This document shows, one piece after another, positions 32,568 through 36,954 of a stretch of 36,954 nt of DNA (position 1 is the stretch's first letter; the number at the start of each line of letters is the position of its first letter). The notes beneath the pieces are model-generated. The model ran no database searches. It saw nothing but the letters and a program-made list of their open reading frames with translations, and was not told where the DNA came from. A program made the position numbers and the translations under genes. Origin of the DNA: Ophiosphaerella korrae (taxonomy: Eukaryota; Ascomycota; Dothideomycetes; Pleosporales; Phaeosphaeriaceae); contig JALNQF010000386.1 in assembly GCA_028456385.1 (NCBI GenBank), positions 1-36,954 on the forward strand, read 5' to 3'.

Positions 32568-33297
32568 TTAAGAGACTACTAAGGAAACCCCCTTCATCTC
32601 TTCCAACAGCGGCAACGCCGCTCCTAACCCTTCGAAGCATCTCGCAAGCATGTCTTTCAAGTACTCTATACTAGCAGCATATCTCTCTACCTGCTCTTAA
32701 AGCTGCTAATTACTTTCGTACATCTTACAAAGCTGTTCTTCTAAACCCTTACAGACTTCACAGTGCTGTTCTTCTGCAAGCTTTACTTGCTAAGATTCTG
32801 TAGTTGCCTTATCCTTCCATACTTCAATCTCTTGCAGCTTAACATTTACACTTTGTAGATGACCGATCTTCGTACTAAAGTTAACGTCGTTTAATCGAAG
32901 CTATATATGCATTAGGAAGATCTCGCAGGCGTGACGCCTTGAACTTGGACTTACAGGAGTAAGATAATCCAGTTTGCTAGTATCATATGTAGATGTATAT
33001 ACAGCCTCAAATAAGATCCTAACTCCTTCGCATAAGGCTTTGTACGCATTGATAGAATGCTAACTTAGATTCTTAGTAAATATCTCCGAAATGATTCTGC
33101 GTTTTTCAGGCAAAATCTTCCAAGCATATAGGTCGTTTAGGTTAGGACTGAGGCGAACTTCAGACGGCTTTACATTAATCCTAAGAGTGCTTTCTTTAAT
33201 AGTATAAGCTATACTTCCATACGGTTTTCTGTTGACTTACGAATGTAATTTGATAGCCGCTCACGGCATAATACTCTCCACTAGTCACGGTCGACAT
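32568..33297 (-). pseudogene. Coiled-coil protein pseudogene with RIP-type stop codons
   Basis: A single minus frame can be followed from ATG at 33297 to TAA at 32568. It starts MSTVTSGEYYAVSGYQITF. A GTAAGT at 33239 suggests an intron of about 73 bp, ending before PSEVRLSPNLNDLYAW. Next come EKRRIISEIFTKNLS, INAYKALCEGVRILFEAVY, LTPVSPSSRRHACEIFLMHI, and a C-terminal heptad region (LQSVNVKLQEIEVW, KLAEEQHCEVCKGLEEQL, ERYAASIEYLKDML). About 220-240 codons carry five internal stops, all TAG or TAA; at least three sit in the coiled coil where Gln (CAG/CAA) is expected. CAG to TAG is the CpA to TpA change favoured by RIP. The family is not known to me. The intron acceptor (AAG) is weak, so the junction is tentative. 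Confidence 0.62.
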
Positions 33298-33411
33298 TAC
33301 TCTGACGCATTTTTCTACTCTCCATAGTCTCTCCCTATTGCGGCGAAGTACTGTAACTGTTTAAGCAATCTTGGATTCCATCGCCAGATGTATTTCAATT
33401 GAGTATCCTAA

Positions 33412-33431
33412 GGGGACCATTTTTGGTCCCC
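33412..33431. repeat. 20-bp palindrome GGGGACCA-TTTT-TGGTCCCC
   Basis: An 8-bp stem with a 4-base loop. Its right part, CCATTTTTGGTCCC (33417-33430), is repeated in the same orientation at 33567-33580, exactly 150 bp away, and its core CCATTTTTGG recurs inverted at 33758-33767. The set looks like transposon ends or subterminal repeats. Confidence 0.7.
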
Positions 33432-33561
33432 CAAACATCCAATCACTTGATTGGTTGCTCAATGACCAGTATTCGTGGCTGTGCATCATGGGCCAGGTTG
33501 AACCCCAGCTAGTTACAGCCAATTAGAGGACACCAGGATATAGTGATAATGTTATACCGCT

Positions 33562-33580
33562 GGGTCCCATTTTTGGTCCC
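33562..33580. repeat. Second copy of the CCATTTTTGGTCCC motif
   Basis: Reads GGGTCCCATTTTTGGTCCC and shares 14 bases with the palindrome at 33412. The left arm differs, so this copy is not a perfect hairpin. Confidence 0.6.
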
Positions 33581-33711
33581 TTTCTCAAGTAGAGACGGCT
33601 TTCCTCCCTCTCCAGTATACCCACACATCATGCAAATAGATCGATTGTTCTCACCACGCCGTTATCAAAAGAAATCGAATGTCTTAATTTATAATAAATT
33701 ATAACGTATTC

Positions 33712-33745
33712 CATTACCGAGAGGGCCACATTACCGAGCCGGCCA
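33712..33745. repeat. 17-bp tandem repeat, two units
   Basis: CATTACCGAGAGGGCCA is followed directly by CATTACCGAGCCGGCCA (two differences). A T-run and the inverted CCAAAAATGG motif come next. The arrangement is like the subterminal region of a Tc1/pogo-type element, but no transposase lies beside it. Confidence 0.65.
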
Positions 33746-33966
33746 CTTTTTTTACCACCAAAAATGGCCCTTTCTTGGCACTACTATCTTAACAACCACT
33801 AGGTGGAATTGTCTAGAATTTTAATATAGTAATTCTATATATATAAGTATTAGTTTACTGTTGGTACGGCAAAGGGTCACGCAAGACTTCGAACTGCAGT
33901 TGAATCATGTAGTAGAAAAGTCTTATTCATCTACGGAGAGCTATGGAACAATATAAATACCTAAGA

Positions 33967-34003
33967 GATCTCGCCTGCTGAGGATTACCTCAGCAGGCAG
34001 ATC
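33967..34003. repeat. Perfect 11-bp stem hairpin downstream of the O-methyltransferase
   Basis: GCCTGCTGAGG (33973-33983) and CCTCAGCAGGC (33988-33998) pair perfectly around ATTA. GATCT and AGATC extend the stem by five pairs, with a single bulged C at 33972. It lies about 180 bp beyond the stop codon of the minus-strand gene, so it could fall in its 3' untranslated region, or be a foldback element. Fungal polymerase II does not use hairpin terminators, so a terminator role is not assumed. Confidence 0.7.
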
Positions 34004-34178
34004 ACTGGTTTGGGCATCAGCAGTTTGGCGGGTAACTGGTGTTGAGTAACTAGAAAACAATCACTCGTCCAGAGTAGCCAAACGCCGAGACTCACGAGAG
34101 AGATCGCGACTCCAAACAGATCTAAATATAGGTAAAATACTCAGCACCAATATAGCTCTTTGGTAATTTTGGGTGCAT

Positions 34179-35620
34179 CTAAGGCTCCCACACAGCCTCT
34201 ATAATAGAAAGAAGACTCCCAGGCAGGTGCTTTGCTCCAACGAACTTGAAACGTGGATCTGCAACAGCGAACAGCTCTTTGAACATGCCAACATCTCGTT
34301 CTCGGGCGCCGAAAATGTTCAACATGTGAATATCCATAAGACTAAATGATTTGCATGTTAGCTTTTTATACAAATCTCATAATACAGAGGTAAGCGTTCG
34401 GAAATGGCTATAGGCATTTTTCTCTTCACTTACCGGCATTCACGTTCGAGGCGTACTGGTACCGAATTTGGCTCCGGCAGCAACACATCAGATATGATGA
34501 CTCTAGCACCCCTCTTCATAGCAGGAATAAGGTTTTTCAGTATAGCGATACACTCTGAGTTGGGCCAGTTGTGGAGGATCCAACGGATGAAGTAGATGTC
34601 CGCATCTTTGATAGTTTGGGGTTTGAAGAAATCATGTTCTGCAAACTCAATTCGACCTTCGAACTCCTTCGGAAGCGCTTTCCTTGCATGATTCACTTCT
34701 TCCGAAGAGAAGTCCTGGACAATGAACTTGGGAATCTTAGATCCTTTGGCTATTCTCATCGAAGAATGTCCCATCGAGCCTCCAATGTCGACGAAGACCT
34801 GTGCATTGAGAGAATCCCAATCATACCCATGGGTCAGAAACTCGCTACTGTACGGACCGCCGTTATCGTTAGCTCGCATTGCTCTTTGAAATCTTTCAAC
34901 ACGACGCTGATCTTTCGACACCCATTCATAATAAGGCTTATCAATGTTGTGCGCCAACGCAAACGGAGTCTCGAGGAGAGGATTTTTAGGCACAGGGTAC
35001 TTCTTCAAAGACTCTACAAAATGACCGATAGCTCCAATCTCGTCTTCGAGAACCATGCCGAAGATATCGGTTGCACCTTGGTTGGTTTTGAGGACTGACG
35101 AAATTCCCGTATGTGAGACAAAACCTGGTCGGCTCTCTTTGAACAATCCAGTGGTTATAGCTAGACGGATAATGCGGGTCACTCGATCCTCGTCAATTCC
35201 GGTTGCCTTCGCAATGTCGGCAAAAGAAGCTTCTCCGTCCAGAGGAACTTTCGATGCCATATCGAATTCGTAAATGGCATGAATCACAGACAATTCGTGG
35301 GCCTTTACCGAAGTTAGCGTTTCTAAGGATTGCCCTTTTCTTTTAAGTCACTCCAAGGAAATGTATACCTTAGAAGACAACTTCAAAAGTGCCTCGACTG
35401 GCCCCAGAGCTAGCAGCTCAAGTCTCCTTGCCGCGTCCAGCAGGTTTTCACGCGCCATCTGAATCTCAATTGCATCTGGCGGCGCTGGAAAATGGTGTGG
35501 GCTGTCAGGGCCTAAGGTAGGTCGTGGAATGTTGTCAGACGATGACAAATATTTGTCGATTACTTGAGCATTGTCTGAAATGATGGACGCAAGCCCACTG
35601 AAAGATGGTGCCGCCGGCAT
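34179..35620 (-). CDS. SAM-dependent O-methyltransferase (COMT-like, Methyltransf_2 type), three exons
   Basis: Transfers a methyl group from S-adenosylmethionine to a hydroxyl of a small, usually phenolic, metabolite; the substrate cannot be told. Exons 35620-35369, 35302-34434 and 34341-34179 give 427 codons plus stop. Intron 1 (35303-35368) has GTATAC, GCTAAC and AAG; intron 2 (34342-34433) has GTAAGT, GCTAAC and TAG. Both introns keep the frame. Residues from 85 form the winged-helix dimerisation domain (AHELSVIHAIYEF). The SAM site is VDIGGSMGH (255-263), with VQDF at 279 and HDFF at 307. Catalytic His328 lies in ILHNW, with supporting Glu361 (LLPE) and Glu388 (GARERD). HNW replaces the usual HDW. 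Length is normal for fungal members and no stop or frameshift is seen. The start ATG at 35620 follows ACCATC. No synthase or regulator gene is nearby in the window. Confidence 0.92.
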
Positions 35621-36083
35621 GATGGTTGATGTTTGGAGAGCAGATGAAACTCGAGGTAATGGTGCAATGGTCGTGCAGAAACAGATCTCTCGACCGACTT
35701 GAAACCGAAGAAGGAGAATTAGGACGAAATATATATCGTGGCAAATACGAAGGCCAAGAGCTATATTTTTAGTGGTCATCAGTTACTGTCTTTTTGCGGT
35801 CTATTCGAATGCTTTGCTGACTTTACTCAGGGCATCTCATTCCCATCGCTTGGCAAAAAGTATTAATATGATCGTAGTCAGCATAGAAACCCAACACCGG
35901 GGTCATCAATGGTCCGTGCCCTATAACACGAGCAGATCACTCCTATGGACTGCAGTGCTTATTTTATTTTTTATTTTTCCTTGGAGATTTCGGGTTCGCT
36001 CTTCATTTGCTATTGTTTCCGACTAGAAAGGATTCTTGTGTTCTTGATTAGATCATCAGGCGTGAATCATTGACTAGGCACGG
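35621..36083. other. Upstream region between the O-methyltransferase and the Fot1-like element
   Basis: No supported gene. Open frames on either strand here (35772-36026 on +, and an extension of exon 1 upstream of 35620 on -) lack protein motifs and codon bias and are taken as chance. The stretch should contain the promoter of the O-methyltransferase. Confidence 0.5.
35726..35739 (-). promoter_or_regulatory. Possible TATA element of the O-methyltransferase gene
   Basis: On the minus strand CGATATATATTTCG lies about 110 bases before the ATG and is followed by a pyrimidine-rich stretch, as in many fungal promoters. Only position and composition support it. A second AT-rich site (AAAAATATAG) lies near 35765. 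Confidence 0.3.
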
Positions 36084-36228
36084 TAGTCAGCGACCATGGA
36101 CACCTACTAGCCGCACGGGCCAAGAGGACTGCGTCTCTTGGCCGTGGACAGCTCAACGCCAGATGTCAGCTCAACGCTGTTTTTGATCAACTTTTCATCT
36201 CCTACACGCGTTTCTTTGCTGCACCGCG

Positions 36229-36284
36229 ATGTCTTCGCGATTTAGGAGTTACAAAGATGTCTTCGCGATTTGGAAGTTACAAAG
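36229..36284 (+). repeat. 28-bp tandem duplication at the transposase start
   Basis: ATGTCTTCGCGATTT begins both units (36229-36256 and 36257-36284), which differ by AGGAG versus GGAAG. Since 28 is not a multiple of three, only the second ATG leads into the transposase frame; the first would read a different frame. Confidence 0.85.
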
Positions 36285-36811
36285 ATGTCGAGCTCCGTAT
36301 TAAGCACTGTTTGGCGTCTTTAGACGCATCAAAAAAGCCAAATTTCGCGCAGTTATCGCGCGATTACAATGTGCTAGTTGACCGTTTACGGCGTAGAGCC
36401 AAAGGCGTCAACTCGAAAAGCTCACGCCCAGCAGCAAATAAACGACTCAACGACGCGCAGGAGGCTACTATTAGACAGTATATCACACGCTGCGATCGAC
36501 TAGGCATGCCAGCACTAGTACCGCAGCTAATAAATACTATCCAGAGTATCTTGGATGCCGACGATCTGTCTGGGCAGGCACCTCCTCTTAGCGCACGCTT
36601 TATCTCACGCTAGCTGTAGTAGAATCCTAACTACCGTAGAGTCCGCCAAAAGCCTCAAGAACTCGCGAGGCTCGCGAGCTCGCGGCTCGACGTTTATACT
36701 GATTATTTTGTAGAGTTAAGAGCTATTATGCTTAAGTATAGTATCTAGCGCGCTAACTACTATAATATAAATAAGACGGGCTTTTGAATTAGTGTTAGAG
36801 GCGCGTAGTAG
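36257..36811 (+). pseudogene. Fot1/pogo-type transposase pseudogene, N-terminal part
   Basis: 118 open codons begin MSSRFGSYKDVELRIKHCLASL and contain a Psq/CENP-B-like helix-turn-helix (NFAQLSRDYNVLVDRLRRRAKG) and the start of the second DNA-binding domain (ARFISR). After TAG at 36611 the same frame continues with family motifs: NPNYRRVRQKPQELARLAS, YTDYFVELRAIMLKYSI and YYNINKTGF. Stops at the expected FISRW Trp (TGG to TAG) and at Lys/Arg/Gln positions nearby, and a TGA after GF, break it. The MDETGF motif that holds the first catalytic Asp reads INKTGF, so Asp is Asn. The frame ends at the LTR inserted at 36812, so the rest of the catalytic domain is missing. Confidence 0.82.
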
Positions 36812-36954
36812 TGTCAGATTTGAAGGAGGTTATAGCAGTTTGATAAAAAGGCTTTTTCGTAACGGCCATGTGAAGGCCTTGTTGGAGAGGGATACTGAGG
36901 CTTTCAGAAAAGCCCTTTTTCAGATTGATCACCTATGACTTGATGGCACTGGGT
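36812..36954 (+). mobile_element. Family A LTR, copy 3, start only, almost free of RIP
   Basis: Starts TGTCAGATTTGAAGG and matches family A copies 1 and 2 to the window edge (first 143 of about 470 bp). It keeps CpA and TpG where those copies have TpA: CAGATTTGA here versus TAGATTTAA there. It is inserted in the transposase pseudogene. It may be a solo LTR or the 5' LTR of a complete element running out of the window. Its target duplication cannot be checked. Confidence 0.88.

Larger units (their letters stand above)
33298..34178. other. Spacer with several inverted and direct repeats, no gene
   Basis: No coding frame. It holds a palindrome, a repeated CCATTTTTGGTCCC motif, a 17-bp tandem pair and a long hairpin, listed separately. 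An AT-rich patch at 33820-33870 may be an older RIP or transposon remnant. The density of repeat ends suggests one or more short, non-coding DNA transposons. Confidence 0.55.
36084..36811 (+). mobile_element. Fot1/pogo-like DNA transposon, left part, cut by an LTR
   Basis: The left end is proposed at TA (36084-36085) followed by GTCAGCGACCATGG, which resembles the AGTCA...-type ends of Fot1-family elements and uses the TA target of Tc1/mariner transposons. Between this end and the gene are a 9-bp inverted pair GGCCAAGAG/CTCTTGGCC (36118-36126 and 36135-36143) and an 11-bp direct repeat CAGCTCAACGC (36149-36159 and 36167-36177), as in subterminal transposase-binding regions. The right part is beyond the inserted LTR and outside the window, so the end cannot be confirmed by its partner. 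Confidence 0.6.

Noticed and set aside
34571..35098. Plus-strand 175-codon open frame
   Set aside because: It is fully antisense to the main exon of the O-methyltransferase, which has clear motifs, spliced structure and normal family length.
35369..35779. Longer N-terminus for the O-methyltransferase from an upstream ATG at 35779
   Set aside because: The extra 53 residues are hydrophobic and Cys-rich and do not resemble the family. The ATG at 35620 has a good context and gives normal length.
35772..36026. Plus-strand 84-codon open frame
   Set aside because: No domain, no family resemblance, and it sits in the likely promoter region of the divergent gene.
36812..36954. A short coding frame (GYSSLIKRLFRNGHVKALL...) in the right-edge LTR
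   Set aside because: It reads well, but the same sequence is an LTR present in three copies with defined ends, the frame stops at once after DHL, and no start codon exists.
1..36954. CRISPR arrays, tRNA or rRNA genes
   Set aside because: The tandem repeats present have no unique spacers, and no cloverleaf with the expected B-box (GGTTCGAATCC-like) or rRNA core was recognised on either strand by eye.

Overview
This window looks like nuclear DNA of a filamentous ascomycete (Pezizomycotina). Short introns with GTAAGT/GTATAC donors and GCTAAC branch points, a fungal-type O-methyltransferase, a fungal PAS-domain gene, a Fot1/pogo-type transposase and chromodomain Ty3/Gypsy elements all point that way. 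The left 30.6 kb carries the mark of repeat-induced point mutation (RIP). CpA and TpG are almost absent, TpA is in great excess, CpG survives, and every recognisable protein is broken by TAA/TAG codons and by C-to-T or G-to-A replacements. No intact gene remains there. The right 6.4 kb has balanced base composition and holds the only gene that appears intact.

Layout, left side. Positions 1-5735 are a decayed Ty1/Copia element (gag, integrase, RT, RNase H, all + strand). It is interrupted by two solo LTRs: one of 234 bp at 2857-3090 with a 5-bp target duplication, and one of 472 bp at 3873-4344 (family A here). A second, inverted family A LTR lies at 5736-6188. A Ty3/Gypsy chromovirus (Gypsy-1) follows at 6189-18516. 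Its integrase region is split by a complete related element (Gypsy-2, 10814-17882, with 461-bp LTRs and target duplication ATAAA). At 18517-29765 a reverse-strand solo LTR of the Gypsy-2 family is itself split by a 10.9-kb Gypsy element (Gypsy-3, 18734-29604, 263-bp LTRs).

Layout, right side. An AT-rich spacer (29766-30424) and a 154-bp MITE-like element with 15-bp inverted ends (30425-30578) mark the change in composition. Then come a frameshifted PAS-domain pseudogene (30720-31999, +), a short unassigned reading frame (32043-32288, -), and a previously unmarked coiled-coil pseudogene (32568-33297, -) with RIP-type stops. An inverted-repeat-rich spacer (33298-34178) precedes a three-exon O-methyltransferase gene (34179-35620, -). 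The window ends in a Fot1/pogo-like DNA transposon (about 36084-36811) cut by a nearly unmutated family A LTR (36812 to the edge).

How it fits together. I do not see a new enzymatic system. The window is a layered record of insertions in which the degree of RIP gives relative ages: Copia, Gypsy-1 and Gypsy-3 are heavily mutated, Gypsy-2 and the 234-bp solo LTR less so, and the family A LTR at the right edge hardly at all. Several nested insertions can be proved from the sequence, because removing insert plus target duplication restores the host reading frame or its homology. The O-methyltransferase is a candidate secondary-metabolism gene, but no synthase or regulator is present to name its pathway.
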